Source: Gemmata massiliana (GTDB taxonomy: Bacteria > Planctomycetota > Planctomycetia > Gemmatales > Gemmataceae). From it: a DNA stretch of 64,000 bases. This document shows, one piece after another, positions 9,059-20,600 of the stretch. A program made the translations under genes and the position numbers. The stretch covers positions 4,051,738 through 4,115,737 of the forward strand of contig NZ_LR593886.1 of the NCBI RefSeq assembly GCF_901538265.1. Direction: 5' to 3'. The notes beneath the pieces are model-generated. The model was not told where the DNA came from. It made no database searches and saw only the letters and a list, made by a program, of their open reading frames with translations. Numbering within the stretch: position 1 is the first letter of the stretch; the number at the start of each line of letters is the position of its first letter.

Positions 9059-9366
9059 GTCCAACTCCAACTCTCCGAGTAACTGGCGCCGCTCCTCGGC
9101 GGCTATCTGAGCCAGGGCGGTGCGGAACCGGCGGTACGCGCCGCGGGCCGTGGCGTAGTGGCACGGGATCGACCGGACGGCATGGTGGGCCGTGGCCCGG
9201 AGCGCGAACGCCTTGAGCAATTCCCCCGCACCCGGCGCGTGTGGTAGCTTCACCTTGCGCCGGCGCCGGGGCACAGCCGCTGCCGCGCGTGACACAACGA
9301 GGTCGCCGCATGGCACACCCAGCACAACTGCCCGATCAGGTGCGGCTCGAACTCCTCGTGGGTCAT
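9059..9366 (-). pseudogene. IS1595-family transposase N-terminal fragment
   Basis: From ATG 9366 the frame reads 'MTHEEFEPHLIGQLCWVCHA', and after a one-base slip in a C run near 9265 continues 'RRRRKVKLPHAPGAGELLKA', 'FALRATAHHAVRSIPCHYAT', 'ARGAYRRFRTALAQIAAEER', ending 'LLGELELD'. This matches the N-terminal zinc-ribbon and helical region of IS1595/ISXO2-type transposases; 'ELELD' is where the first catalytic Asp of 'LDExYFG' falls. The rest is missing because the IS630 copy begins there. Confidence 0.7.
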
Positions 9367-9410
9367 AGTGACAGCCTACTGGCTGCCCCAGAAAACCGCT
9401 AATCACCAAG

Positions 9411-9449
9411 AATAACGATGCCGCGCACGTCGTGCCCGGCATCGTTATT
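9411..9449 (-). terminator. Bidirectional-looking terminator
   Basis: A 13-bp perfect stem (AATAACGATGCCG) with a GC-rich 13-nt loop ends in TTATTCTT on the minus strand. It lies 38 bases after the stop of the hypothetical secreted gene at 9487. Confidence 0.7.
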
Positions 9450-9486
9450 AGTGCTCCTTCCCTTCGATCCACGGGGCGAGAGGCGG

Positions 9487-10365
9487 TCACTTCTTCGGAG
9501 CGCTAACCTTCACGACGTTGGTGATCGTGCTCTGGAGCGTGAGTGATCCGGAGTCGGGCAGTTCGGCCGTAATGTCGATGGTCGTTTCCGCTTTCGACTC
9601 CTCGAAATCGACGGTACCGTCGATGCAAGTATCGAGGGTGCCCTTAAGAACTACTTTGCTGTCAGCGGTAGTCTTGAACGATTGACCGTTGAGGTCGATC
9701 TCGGTCACCGCGACCGTAAGCGTGAGTTCGATCACACCGAACTGCGCCCCGTCCCGCGTGTAGGTTTTTACCAGCTTCCCTTCGATCGTCGATTTCTCCG
9801 CGTCGATCTTCATCCGGTCGTCGGTGAGGGATTTGAACATTTTTACACTATCGGCTGCAGGCACTTTCCACTCCGCACCGACTCTAACGGCTTCCCGCGG
9901 CATGAACTCCCGGGGGTTCGGTCGGTTGTTCTTCTTGAAGCTCTTGTACAGTTCTGGCGCGTCGCACTCGTCGAGCACCTTCCCGTCGACACTGAACTGG
10001 TAGGCGCCTCCTTTGTCTTCGATGAGAACGGTCTTCCCGGCGTACACGGCTTTAGTGGTTTCGCCCTTCGCGGTCTTCTCGGCGACGGTGTACTTCCGCA
10101 GCAACTTGATGGCTCGCGAGTCGCCGACCTTCTTCTCCAGAATTTCCTCGGTGTAGGTCTCGCGCGAATCGATCGTCGCGTCGTCTTTGTCGTTCATGTC
10201 CGCGGTGTCGATGAAGAGCACGAGTTTGGTGCCCTCGCTCTTCTCGGTCGTGCTCTTGTCGCCCTTCTTGCTTTGGTAGCGCTTGATGGTGTAGGTCTCG
10301 TCCGCGGCCCCGACGCTCACGGCGTTCAGAGCGATCACAAGCACACTCGCCAGTAACGTTCGCAT
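9487..10365 (-). CDS. Secreted hypothetical protein
   Basis: This is an intact 292-residue exported protein. The start at ATG 10365 places a clear signal peptide first ('MRTLLASVLVIALNAVSVGA', cleavage after AA). The mature part is lysine- and aspartate-rich and looks beta-stranded, with 'YTIKRYQSKKGDKSTTEKSE', 'VRVGAEWKVPAADSVKMFKS' and a C-terminal strand-rich block 'ELPDSGSLTLQSTITNVVKV'. It resembles the many planctomycete proteins of about 300 residues with a 'G..W..p' centre but no assigned function. It is probably transcribed alone, with a terminator at 9411. I cannot name a family with confidence. Confidence 0.8.
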   Translation of the reverse strand: MRTLLASVLVIALNAVSVGAADETYTIKRYQSKKGDKSTTEKSEGTKLVLFIDTADMNDKDDATIDSRETYTEEILEKKVGDSRAIKLLRKYTVAEKTAKGETTKAVYAGKTVLIEDKGGAYQFSVDGKVLDECDAPELYKSFKKNNRPNPREFMPREAVRVGAEWKVPAADSVKMFKSLTDDRMKIDAEKSTIEGKLVKTYTRDGAQFGVIELTLTVAVTEIDLNGQSFKTTADSKVVLKGTLDTCIDGTVDFEESKAETTIDITAELPDSGSLTLQSTITNVVKVSAPKK

Positions 10366-10739
10366 TGGTCGCCCCCGCGTTGCGTTGAGTGGTACCGGGT
10401 CAGGTGCCCGGTTCTCCCTACGAAGCGGAAGTTCCGATTGGATGTTACTGAGCTTTTGACACATGCGATGAGTTCGACTACTGCCGATTCTGGGCGGCCG
10501 TGTGGTGAGGTCGCGTGAGGGTTACTGAAGCTCTCGCGGCTCTCGCTCACGGACGGCCGCCAGCGATTCTACCACCCGAGGCGCCCGCGGGTGCAGGCGC
10601 CCGTGTTTACCTTCGCCAGCCCGACGTACCACCAGCGGTTCTCGCCCCTCTCGGTCGCCGCGCTTCGGACCACCAAGTGCCGAACCGTCCTGTGCCGCTC
10701 GGAAGAAGACAATCGCAAGCGGGCTCGGCGCGTCGCGCG
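10366..10739. other. Intergenic and degenerate sequence
   Basis: This holds the promoter side of the secreted-protein gene and, beyond about 10560, high-GC sequence without a coherent frame. It may be the unreadable upstream part of the transposase fragment that follows. Confidence 0.4.
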
Positions 10740-11030
10740 CACGTGGGCCTGGAGACGACGCGCGGGTGGCGCGAGCGGACCGTGCAGAGGGCCGCCCCGT
10801 GCCTGTTCGGGTTGTACACCGTGGTGGCGCATCGCTCGCTGTTGCCTCCGGAGAAGCGCGCGGGCCGCGTGCGTTGGCGCGAGTCGGTCGGATGCGTTAT
10901 CTGCGGTGCGCCGCTGGCTCCGGGCAGAAGCTATTCTTCCACAGGCCGGTGCCCTGCGAGAGTTCGAGAAGCGGCCCGAACCCGTACACGAACGGTTATT
11001 CACTTCACGGGTTCCGGCCGCTTGAGCGCG
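10740..11030 (+). pseudogene. DDE transposase C-terminal fragment
   Basis: Two plus-strand frames give the C-terminal end of a DDE transposase: 'VGLETTRGWRERTVQRAAPC' followed by 'LFGLYTVVA', 'PPEKRAGRVRW', then one frame over 'SDALSAVRRWLRAEAILPQA' and 'FEKRPEPVHERLF'. The 'LGLE(S/T)TRGW.ERTV.R.APCLFGL' signature marks the post-catalytic-Glu region of a transposase group abundant in Gemmata-like genomes; I cannot fix its IS family. No catalytic residues upstream are readable. It abuts and presumably truncated the 5' end of dndB. Confidence 0.6.
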
Positions 11031-11036
11031 GAGAAT

Positions 11037-11879
11037 CGGCGGCAGTCGAGATTAGAAGAAATGGCCGAAGTCGGAGAGGCTAAAACCGTGAGACGCCTCG
11101 TACTACCGATGTCCGCTCGGTTGCTCATCACCGACGCCCAACATCGGCGAGCGGCGATCGAGTCCGCCCTCCGGGATCGGACTGAACTCGGTGACGAAGC
11201 GGTCTCGGTGTGCCTCTTCATCGACGCGGGGTTGAAACATAGCCAGCAGATGTTTTCCGACTTCAACCGACATGTCGTCCGCCCTTCATCCTCGCTTACG
11301 GTGTTTTACGACCCCAGAGAATAAGATGGCCGAACTCACGCGGCAGGTTTTTGAACCGTGTGCGTCTTCAAAGCACTTACCGAACAGGAAAAGAGAAGCA
11401 TCACCGGGCGGAACAACCGGCTCTTCACGCTCAGCGGGCTGCACCGAGCGATCCGACGGTTGTCGGCCGCCCTGCATGGCTTCGGTCCCGAAGTCGAAGA
11501 AATCGTTGTCGCCTATTGGGCGTCCGTTGTGGCACAGTTCCGCGATTGGAGCGAGGCGCCCGAGGGATTGGTGAGCTGTGCTGATCTCCGGCGAGACGTC
11601 ATCCACGCTCACGGGGTCGTGCTGGAGGCGCTTGGTATCGCGGGATCTGCCATTTTCTCCGAGTGGTCCGGAGACCGGCGCTCGTCTGTTGAGCAGCTCA
11701 CTACTGTCGGTTGGTCGCACAAGGTAAGTGAAATGTGGGGAGGCGTGGCTCTCGTTAACGGCCGAGTCAGCAAGTCGCACGCTCACCTCACGCGAACCGC
11801 GGACTACTTGAGGCAGGTCTTCGGCATCGCCGAGCGGTCACACCCACCCGCGGAACGGTCGAAGCGTCGCGCTGTCTGA
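11037..11879 (+). pseudogene. dndB: DndB-like DGQHR-domain protein, 5'-truncated and frameshifted
   Basis: DndB is the regulator of DNA phosphorothioation operons and belongs to the DGQHR-domain family. The signature is present as 'LLITDAQHRRAAIESALRDR' (DGQHR with G to A), followed by 'VSVCLFIDAGLKHSQQMFSD' and 'FNRHVVRPSSSLTVFYD'. Two slips near 11320-11360 carry the reading through 'ENKMAELTRQVFE' back into the first frame as 'FKALTEQEKRSITGRNNRLF', 'TLSGLHRAIRRLS', and on to 'GRVSKSHAHLTRTADYLRQV'. The last motifs match DndB C-termini. The N-terminal part is missing behind a transposase fragment. The next gene, 38 bases on, is dndC, as in dndBCDE operons. Confidence 0.8.
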
Positions 11880-11917
11880 TGTAGTACACTTTTTCACATT
11901 TCGCAGACGGCTCCCTT

Positions 11918-13057
11918 ATGTCCGAACGACTCGTTTCTCTTGGTCGTCGCCAGCCTTCCGCCTTCGACCAGAAGTTGGTAACTGAGCACCTCCGTGAGGT
12001 GCGGTCGGTCTACTTATCCGACCGCACCTCACGGGTGATCGGGTACAGCGGCGGGAAGGATTCGACGGCCAACACTTCAACTGGTCTGGTACGCTCTGGC
12101 CGCGCTCCCTGCCGAACAGCGAACGAAGCGGGTTTACGTGATTTCGTCGGACACGTTTGTCGAAACGCCGGTCATCGTCGATTACATTAACGACAACCTG
12201 GCGGCGCGGGAACTGGGGCTCCCGATCGAGGCACACAAGGTCGTTCCGAATTGAACGACACCTTCTGGGTAAACTTGCTCGGACGCTACTACCCTGTCCC
12301 CTCGACCCGGTCCCAGTGATGTACCAGCCGGATGAAGATTCATCCGGCCAACAAGTTTATCCTCGACCGCGTGGCAGAGTATGGCGAGGCCGTCACGGTG
12401 TTCTGCGCGCGGAGGGGCGAGAGCGATGTGCGTGACCAGGTCATGAAAGCGCACGCGATCGAGGGTTCCCGCGTCCGCAAACACAGCGCGTTGCAAGAAC
12501 GCGTTCGTGCATGCCCCGATCGAGGATTTCTCGACCGACGACGTGTAGCAATACCTCCTTCAGGCGAAATCGCGCTGGGGCGCGGACAACCACCGGCTAG
12601 TCACCTTCTACCGCAGTGCCCAATCAGGTGAATGCCCGTTGGTAGTCGATACCACCACGCCCTCTTGCGGCAACAACCGCTTCGGTTGCTGGGTCTGCAC
12701 CGTCGTTCAGAAACACCAGTCGATGGAAGCAATAGTCGACAACGGCGAAGAGTGGATAGAGCCGATGCTGGAGTTCCGCAACCTGTTGGCGGAAACCCAA
12801 GACCCCGCGAAGAAGCAAATCTACTGCCAGACGAAACGCCGCAACGGACGCGTGTGGGAAAAGGCCGACGGTTCACACATTCCCGGACCGTACAAGTTTA
12901 GTGTCCACCAGGAGTTCTTGCGTCAGCTCTTGGAAGTCCAAAACAAGGGCCAAATCAGGGCCGTGCCCTGATCTCGATCGCCGAACTGCACGAGATCCGC
13001 CGCCTCTGGCGAACCGAGGAGCAGGACTGGGCGGATTCGCTCCCGCGGATCTATTAG
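11918..13057 (+). pseudogene. dndC: DndC-like sulfurtransferase (PAPS-reductase family), heavily decayed
   Basis: DndC is the PP-loop ATP pyrophosphatase that activates DNA for sulfur insertion. ATG 11918 opens 'MSERLVSLGRRQPSAFDQKL', then the PP-loop 'RVIGYSGGKDSTA'. The rest is spread over all three frames: 'LQLVWYALAALPAEQRTKRV', 'YVISSDTFVETPVIVDYIND', 'LNDTFWVNLLGR', 'CTSRMKIHPANKFILDRVAE', 'RRGESDVRDQVMKAHAIEGS', 'PSCGNNRFGCWVCTVVQKHQ' (the Cys cluster for FeS), and 'IAELHEIRRLWRTEEQDWAD'. At least four frame breaks occur, plus TGA at 12317-12319 replacing Trp of 'RWCTSR' and TAG at 12546-12548 replacing Trp of 'DDVWQYL'. The gene ends at an ISKra4 junction at 13057. It cannot encode a functional protein. 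Confidence 0.87.
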
Positions 13058-14440
13058 TCCCGAGGAACTCCAAGAGCTCCACGATCTGGCGGCACGCTGG
13101 GCGCAAATTGTTTCCAAGCGCGCCTTCGGCAACGACGGGCCTGGTTTGGACGTGGACTTCCGAACCTTCGAGCAAATCGCCACCGCCACCGCGCACGGAC
13201 TGACCGAAGGAACGCTCCGACTGCTCCTCGAGCAACAGGCCGGCAAGCTCTCCGGGGAGCAACCCTATCCTGACTGCGGTAAGGTCCGTTCCACGGAACC
13301 GTACACCCGATCGCTCACCGCACAGGGAGCCACGTCCAACAGGGTAAGCGCATCGCCCGGTGCCCGATTGTCGCCGGGATTTTTCCCCTGATTGCGCGTG
13401 GCTCTGGGGCTCGACGAGCACGGCCCCAGCTCCTCCGCCATCGAATGCATCGTCACTGCGACCGCTCGACTTTCCTCGTTTCGCGATACCACTTCTGCTA
13501 TCCAGGTGGCGGGGGGCGTGGTTAGCGAAAGCCAGGTTCGGCGGTTGGCTCACGAGGTCGGAGCGGAACTCATTGCCGAGCGAGACCGGAAGTTGATCTC
13601 CGACCGTCGCCGGCAACTTCCGGCACGCGGTGCAGATTGATGGGCGCATTCGCCCCTCGGGCCGGGCGCGGGCCGGAGTTCACGACGCCCAGAATAAGGA
13701 AGGCGAGGTCGCTTGTCTGGTCACGCTCACGAGCGCCACGTGTGCCCACAACCCGCGCCCCGAACCGTCCGGCGCGTTCCGGCGCCCGCCGGGTGGCCCC
13801 TTCATCTAGGCCACCCGGCGAAGCGAGTCTCCAAGAAGTACCTGACGAATCGGCCAATCCGTGGCCGCTTCGACCGAGACCGAAGGGCCGTAACGTTGGC
13901 CGCCGGCGCGGCTGGTTCGGACGTGCGGCGAGCCGTCGTTCGGCCCGATGGTGGCAGCGGAGGCGCAAGAGCGTTACTTCTACGAGACCAAGCGCCGGGC
14001 GTTCGTTGCCGACGGGTGACGTACAACTGGTCGATTCACGAGGGCTACTTCCGGGGCTTCGAGCCGATCGTGGATTTCCTGCACGTGATGTGTTACGTGT
14101 ACTCGTCGGCTCGTGCGGTGAGTCGAGTGGTTAGTCGCGGTGCTTGGCGTGGATACGTGCGTGTTGGCAAGGTCGCGTGACGAATGTCGTGGTGGAATTG
14201 GACCAATGGCAAGCCCGCGTGGGTTCACCACCGTGGGTGAGTCCGGGTCTGTGGATGAGTGGGAAGCGAGGGGTTACTTGAGGAACAATCAGAAGCGGAT
14301 GGACTTCCCGTGTTATCGTGCAGCCGATCTCTCGACGCCGAGTAGTTTGGTGAGTTCGACACGCGGGTGAAGAGCACACAAAAAGCATTAGCTCAAAAAC
14401 CCGGTCCTGCATCCCGCAGTCAAGAGTTACACCGGGATTG
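13058..14440 (+). pseudogene. ISKra4-family transposase relic
   Basis: Pieces in several frames follow the order of an ISKra4 transposase: 'PEELQELHDLAARWAQIVSK', 'DVDFRTFEQIATATAHGLTE', 'GTLRLLLEQQAGKLSGEQPY', the CPDC-type zinc motif ('PDCGK', 'PDCRRDF'), 'SSFRDTTSAIQVAGGVVSES', 'QVRRLAHEVGAELIAERDRK', 'NWSIHEGYFRGFEPIVDFLH', 'VVVELDQWQARVG' and finally 'GYLRNNQKRMDF'. Many indels and missing stretches make it inactive. It begins immediately after the dndC stop, so insertion of this element probably removed dndC's 3' end and any dndD/dndE beyond. The right boundary is approximate. Confidence 0.8.
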
Positions 14441-14596
14441 AGAACGGCTTTGTGTGCTGGTTACTAGTTCACAATAACCGGTAAATTACTCCGGAAATTT
14501 ACCCCCATAGCGGAATTTGGGATATCCATTCCACGCCGAGTGAATCCACAGTCAGGGCGTTTTGGTTCGATCAGTGGGCCGAGAGTGCGAAATGAA

Positions 14597-14626
14597 ACGG
14601 GCACCCGATTTGTTTCGGGTGCCCGT
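14597..14626 (-). terminator. Rho-independent terminator
   Basis: A 12-bp GC-rich stem (arm ACGGGCACCCGA) is followed on the minus strand by TTTCATTT. It sits 24 bases after the stop of the giant surface-protein gene. Confidence 0.85.
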
Positions 14627-14649
14627 GAGTATTCAGTGGCCGGACGAGA

Positions 14650-17600
14650 TCATGGGGTATTTGTGAACCCGAGCGACTCGTTGGCCGCGTCGTCGGTCAC
14701 GTCGTCGCGGGTGGGGGCGAACAGGAACCAGTCCCGGCCCGCGGCGCCGGTCAACCGGTCCGCGGAGTCATCGTCGAACACGGTGTCGGGGGCCAGCCGG
14801 ATGCCCCCGATCGTGCCGGCCAATTGGAGCGCGGCGACTCGCTGGGCGTAGTTCTTGGTGGGATCGACCCACACACCGTGGAGAGCCGTCAGGGCGCCGA
14901 AATCATCGTCGTAAGCGGTGAAGCCCGCGATCAGGACGTCTTCGGCGCTGCTGCCGGTGATCCGGTCCGCCCCGCGCCCGCCGATCAGTAGGCTCCGCCC
15001 GGTGCTGCCGACCAGTTCATCGTTCCCGTCGCCGCCGACGAGGATCGAAGGCCCCGTCCCGTAGACCCGGAGCACGTCGTTACCCGCGCCCCCGGCCACC
15101 AGCACCCGGGCGAACGTCCCGGAGATTTGCACGTTGTCGTCCCCGTCGCCCGCCGACACCGTGGTCGTATTGAAGTTCCCGGACACCTGAACGGTATCGT
15201 TCCCGCTCCCCGCGCTCAGAACCGCGTCGCGGAAGTTCCCGGACACCTGGGTCTGGTCGTTGCCCGCTCCGCCGTCCGTGAAGAGATCGCGGAACGTGCC
15301 CGACAACTGGATCTGATCGGTACCGGCCCCGGCATCGACCAGAACGTCCTCGAAGTTACCGCTGATCTGGACCTGGTCGTTTCCGCCCTGGCCGTAAGCG
15401 GCGAGCCGACCGGTACGGGCGAACGAACCGAGGTAGGAGCCGTTCAGGTTCACGGTCACGGAACTGCTGCCGCTGAGCTGGATCTGGTCGGTACCCGTTG
15501 TCCCACCGACGACCAGAGCGGTTTTGGACGGGTCGGTCGGGTCGGCCTGCAACTCGATCGTTTTGATGACAACTTGCTGTGCGAACGAAACCGTTCCCCC
15601 GTCGTCGTCGCGGACCGTAACGGTGACCGTGTAGGTGCCGGTCGCGGCGAATGCGTGCGCCGGGGCGCTCGCAGTGCTGCCGGATGCGGGGAGCCACCCG
15701 CTGACCGTACCGTCGCCGAAATTCCACTGCACTTCGTGGGTGTCGATCGTTCCGGTGTCACTGAACCCGACCGAGAACGCGAGCGGTTGCCCGCGCACGC
15801 CGCTGAACGCGACCGGCGCCCCGCCCGGTGTCGCGGTCGTTTGCGTACCGGCTACCGGTCCCGTGAGCGAACCGATGACCGGGGCGATGTTGTTCACCGT
15901 AACCGGAACCGTTGTGGAGGTCGTTCCCGCGTCGTCGTCCGTGACCGTTACGCCGATGGCGTAGGTGTCGCTCGCGGTTCCGGACGGGGCGTCGTCCAGG
16001 TAGCGGTGCGTGGCGGTGAAGGTGCGCTTCCCGTCCACCTCGATAACGGCGAAGAGGGGCGTTTCGGCCGAGAACGCCCCCCAACGGGCGCCGATCTCGA
16101 CGTTGTTGTAGTTGAAGGCGTACCCGGTCGGGCCGACGAGATCGCTCGGTTGGCCGGTGGCCCAGTTCGTGTAGCCCAGAGACTCACCAGAGGCCCATTG
16201 AAGCGGCCCGTCGGTGCCGCCGTCGGACAGCCCGATCCAGGTTTGTACGTCCCCCTGGAGCGCGGCACGGCGAACGTAGTGGAAGAGGAACAGGTTCTCC
16301 GCGTCCGAGTTGATGGTGACGAGGTGGCCGCCCATGCGCCGGGCCTCTGCCTCGGCGTCCGCCCATGCGAGCGGCGTCGAGATGAAGTGGTAGGTGTGGC
16401 CCCCGAATTCCGCACTGGTCGCGAGGTTAACACCCGGGGACGGCGCACCGGGGAACCCCGGGACCGCGACCTGTGAGGTCGTACCGTCTTTCCAGTCGAT
16501 CGTGACCGTGTGCGCGTCGAGCGTACCGCGATCGGTAAAGCTTCCGGTGAGTGTGACCGAACCGTCTTCGTTGATCGTTACCGCGTCGGCGGACACGGTC
16601 AGGTCGGTCGGGGCCGCGTTGGTCACCGTGGCCGTTGTAGTGGCGCTCGAAGCACCCGTATCATCGTCGGTGACGGTAACCCCGATCGTGTACGCGCCCG
16701 CGGTATCGTCCGCGTAGCGGTGCGACAGCGTGAAGGTCCGCGTGGGGTTCACCTCGACGACCGCGTAGGCGCCCCAATAAATGGCACTGTCGCGCGTACC
16801 GGCGAGGTCGTTCCACCACCCCGGGCCGTACCCGTAGGCGTAGTTGGTGATGGCGAAGTCTTCCGTCACCTGCGGCGGGTAGTCGTTCGGCTCGCCGTCC
16901 TGCACGAACCAGTTCGTGTACGTGATCGGGTCGCCCGAGACCCACCCGAACTGCCCCTCGTTCGCCTCGTCGTTCAAGCCGATCCAAGCCAGGGCGTAGT
17001 AGCCGAAGTTCGACCGGAGCAATTCGGAGACGAATGTGTTCTCGGCCGCGTCGTTGATGGTGACTAGGTTCCCGCCGAGCCGCTGGGCCTGGTTCTGGGC
17101 CTCGAACCAGGACAGCCCGGCCTGGCGGATGACGTAATAGCGGTGGCCGTTGTACTCGACCGCCTGCGACACCGGCACCGTCGCACCGCCGCCGAGGACC
17201 GTCTGTGACCCGTCGCCCCAATCCACCGTAACCGTGTGAGTGTCGTTCAGCCCGGCGTCGGTGAACGTGCCGGTGAGCGTAACCGTCCCGTCCTCGCCGA
17301 CCGCGGGGCTGACCTGGAGTACAGGGGCGGTCGGGGCGACGTTGGTCACGGTGACCGGGATGCCCGGCCCCGTTGTCGTGAGCAGGCTCACGTCGTCCAG
17401 GTTGACGTTGAAGTAGAACAGGTTGTCGTCCAACTCGAAGCTGAGCCGGATCGTCTGCCCCGCGCGCCCTTGCAGGAGCGCGGTGAGATCGACGGACCGG
17501 TGGTTTGGCCCGAACTGTTCGAGCGGGTCGCCGGGGTTGGTCGAGAACACGGTCGTCAGCTCGTTCCCCGCGGCATCGAGGACGCGCACCCGCCACTCCT

Positions 17601-20600
17601 GGTTCGGGTCGCTGTACTGGGAGTAGTGGTTCCGAATCCGGTCCGACCAACTGAGGACCGCGGATGTGATCCCGGTGGGCACCACGATCGGGGCCGACAG
17701 GATCAACCGGGACGGCCCGGACTGCGCCGCGAGGGCATCAAACTGTCCAGAAATCGGCGCGGTGGGCAGTCCCGGACCGTCCGGATCGGTGCTCCCGGAG
17801 TTGAGCGACCAGGTTCCGCTCTGCACGTTCGTGGTCCAGCCCGTGAAGCCCGACTCGAACCCACCGTTGGTGACGAGCTCCTGGGTACCGCCCCCACTCA
17901 CTCCGCCGTCGTCGTCGCGGACCGAGACCCCGACCTGGTAAACGTCCGCGGGCGTGCCGGTCGGGTTGTCGTCGGTGTAGACGTGGGTCGCGGTGAAGGT
18001 TCTGTCTGCGTTCACTACTGCGGTGGAAGAGGTTCCGTCGCCCCAGGAAACCGTGACGGTGTGGGTATCGGCCGCACCTGGGTCGGTGATCCGCCCGGTA
18101 ACGGTGGCTGTTCCGCCCTCGTTCACGACCGGTGTGACGCTCACGTCGGTGGCCGTCGGTGCGGCGTTGGTGACCGTGATCGTCGCGCCCTGTCCGCCGC
18201 TCGCGCGGGCCGCCCACTTCACGCCGTCGACGTAGAGTTGCAGCACGTCCGCGTCGTTCAGGGTGCCCGAGAAGTAGTTGCCGGCGTGGTGGAACGCGAC
18301 CACGTGCCCGATGCCGAACTCGCGCACTGCGACCGCGTCGTTACCGAACTGGTCCCGCATCAGCGCGACCGCCGGCTGGGTCGCGTAGCTGCGCACCTGA
18401 CCGACGTTGTACGAGGCGCTAAAGAACGCGGGTGAGGGGACGTTCGCCAGGATCGGGTGCCCGGACTGCCCCGGCACGTCCGTCAGCGTGAGATTACCGG
18501 AGCTGTTGCTGACCGAGTTGAGGAGGATCAGGTCGCGCATCTGCTGCATGCGTCCGACCGAGAACTCGTAAGCGTTCCACTCGTTGCCAATGTACCCGCC
18601 GCCGTTCTGAACGTAGTTCACGAGCGCCGTCTGCCCGCCGAGCGGCATATCGGTCGGCCACGTGATCCCGTTGAGGTGAATGACCGCCTCGTAGGGCGTG
18701 AGGAACGGGTTCGACCCGTTGAACAGCGTCTCGTCCGTCGTGCTCAACGAGACGTTCATCCCCGCGGCCTGGAGCGCGTTCCGGAGCGCGATCGTACCGG
18801 GGGCCGTGGCCGCGTCGTAGATGATGAGTACGTCGGTCGTCCCGGCCGTCGGCCCGCCGAACGAACCCGTGCCCGCGATCCCGACCCCGCCGTCGTCGTC
18901 GGTCACTATCAGGGAAACAACGTAGGTTCCGTTGTCGTTGGGGGTGAAGGTGAACGTGGAGCCGTTGGTCGGGGTTCCGGTCGCGTAGGGCACCCCGTTC
19001 TTCGTCACGCTCCAGGCGTAAGTGAACGTGTCCCCGCTGCCGGGATCGCTCACCGTACTTCCGAGCGTGATCGCTGTACCTTCGGGGCTGTTCGCCGGCG
19101 CTCCGGTGATGGTAACGATCGGGGCGACGTTGGTTACCGTGACCGTGGTCTGGTAGTCGCTGGACCCACCGTCTTTATCGAACACACGGGCGAAGACGGT
19201 GTACGTTCCGTTCTCCGGGAACGAGAACTGCTGCGCGCTTGCTGCGCCCGCGGTCGCGTAACTGGTGGCGAGGTTCGCCGCGCTCGTCGAAAAACTGTAC
19301 CGCAGACCCGCACTCAGGTCCGTAGCCGAGTCCACCGGGTTGATGAGGCTAACCGTCGCGGCACTTCCTTCGCCGACCGACCCACCGGTGGAAATGGTCG
19401 CGGTCGGGGCGGAGTTGGTCACCGTCACGTTCGTGGTGTAGTCGCGGAACCCGCCGTCCTTGTCGAAGATCCGGGCGAACACGGTGTAAGTTCCGTTGTC
19501 CGGGAACGTGACTTGCCCGCTCGCGAGCGGGCTGGCGCCGGCGTAACTGGTCGCCAGCCCCGCCGCGCTGGTGGCGAAGCTGTAGCGGAAGCCGGCGGCT
19601 TGGTCCGCGGTCGAAGCGTCGGCCGCGCCGGTGAACGTGACGGTGACCGGCACCGCCTCGGGCACGGGAGCGGCACTCGACAGCGTGGCCGTGGGGGCAA
19701 CGTTCGTTACCAGAATCGTTGCCGACGCGCCCGGTCCGCCGGCCCCGCGCCGGCTCGCCCACTTCACGCCGTCGATGTAGAGCTGCTGCAGTTCTGTGTC
19801 CGACAGTGCGGTCCCGCCCGAGTAGTTACCGGCGTTGTGGAACCCGACCACCCGCCCGGTGCCGAACTCCCGTACCGCGAGCGCCGCGTTGCCGAACTGG
19901 TCGGTCATCAGCACGGTCGCCGGATTGGTAGCAAACGTGTGAACGGGGCCGATGAGAGCGCTCGCGCTGAACGATACCGAGGCCGGTATGTTCGCCAGAA
20001 TCGGGTGCGCGGATTGGGCGGCGATCTCGGTCAGCGTCAGCGTGGTGAGGAACCGCTCGCTTTGGTAGTCAAACAGTGCGAGATCCCGCATCGGCCCCAT
20101 TGAGCCGTACTGCGTCTCATACGAACTCCACTCGCTGCCCAGGTACGCTCCGCCGCTCTGAACGTAGCCGACCAGGGCGTTCTGCCCGGCCACCGGCATG
20201 GGGCTCGACCACGTGGTGCCGTTCAGGTGGATGACCGCCTCGAACGGGGCCAGGGACGGGTTCGTTCCGTTGAACAGAGTTTCGTCGGTCGAACTGAGCG
20301 CGACGTTGAAACCGGCCGCTTCCAGGGAGTTCTTCAGTGACTGGGTTTGTGCATTGAGAGCGTCGTAGATAATCAGCACGTCGGTCGGCCCGGTACCCGT
20401 TGTGGCCCCCGACGTTCGACCGCCGGGGGCGGTTACCGTGAGACCGATGAGGTAGGTTCCGTTGTCATCGGGGGTGAATGTAAAAGTGGGGTCGGTCGAG
20501 GTTCCCGCTGCGTAGGACGCCCCGTTCTTCGTTACGCTCCACACATAGGCGTAAGGGCCGGTCCCGACCGTGTCGGTCACAGCGGCGCTCACAGTGATCG

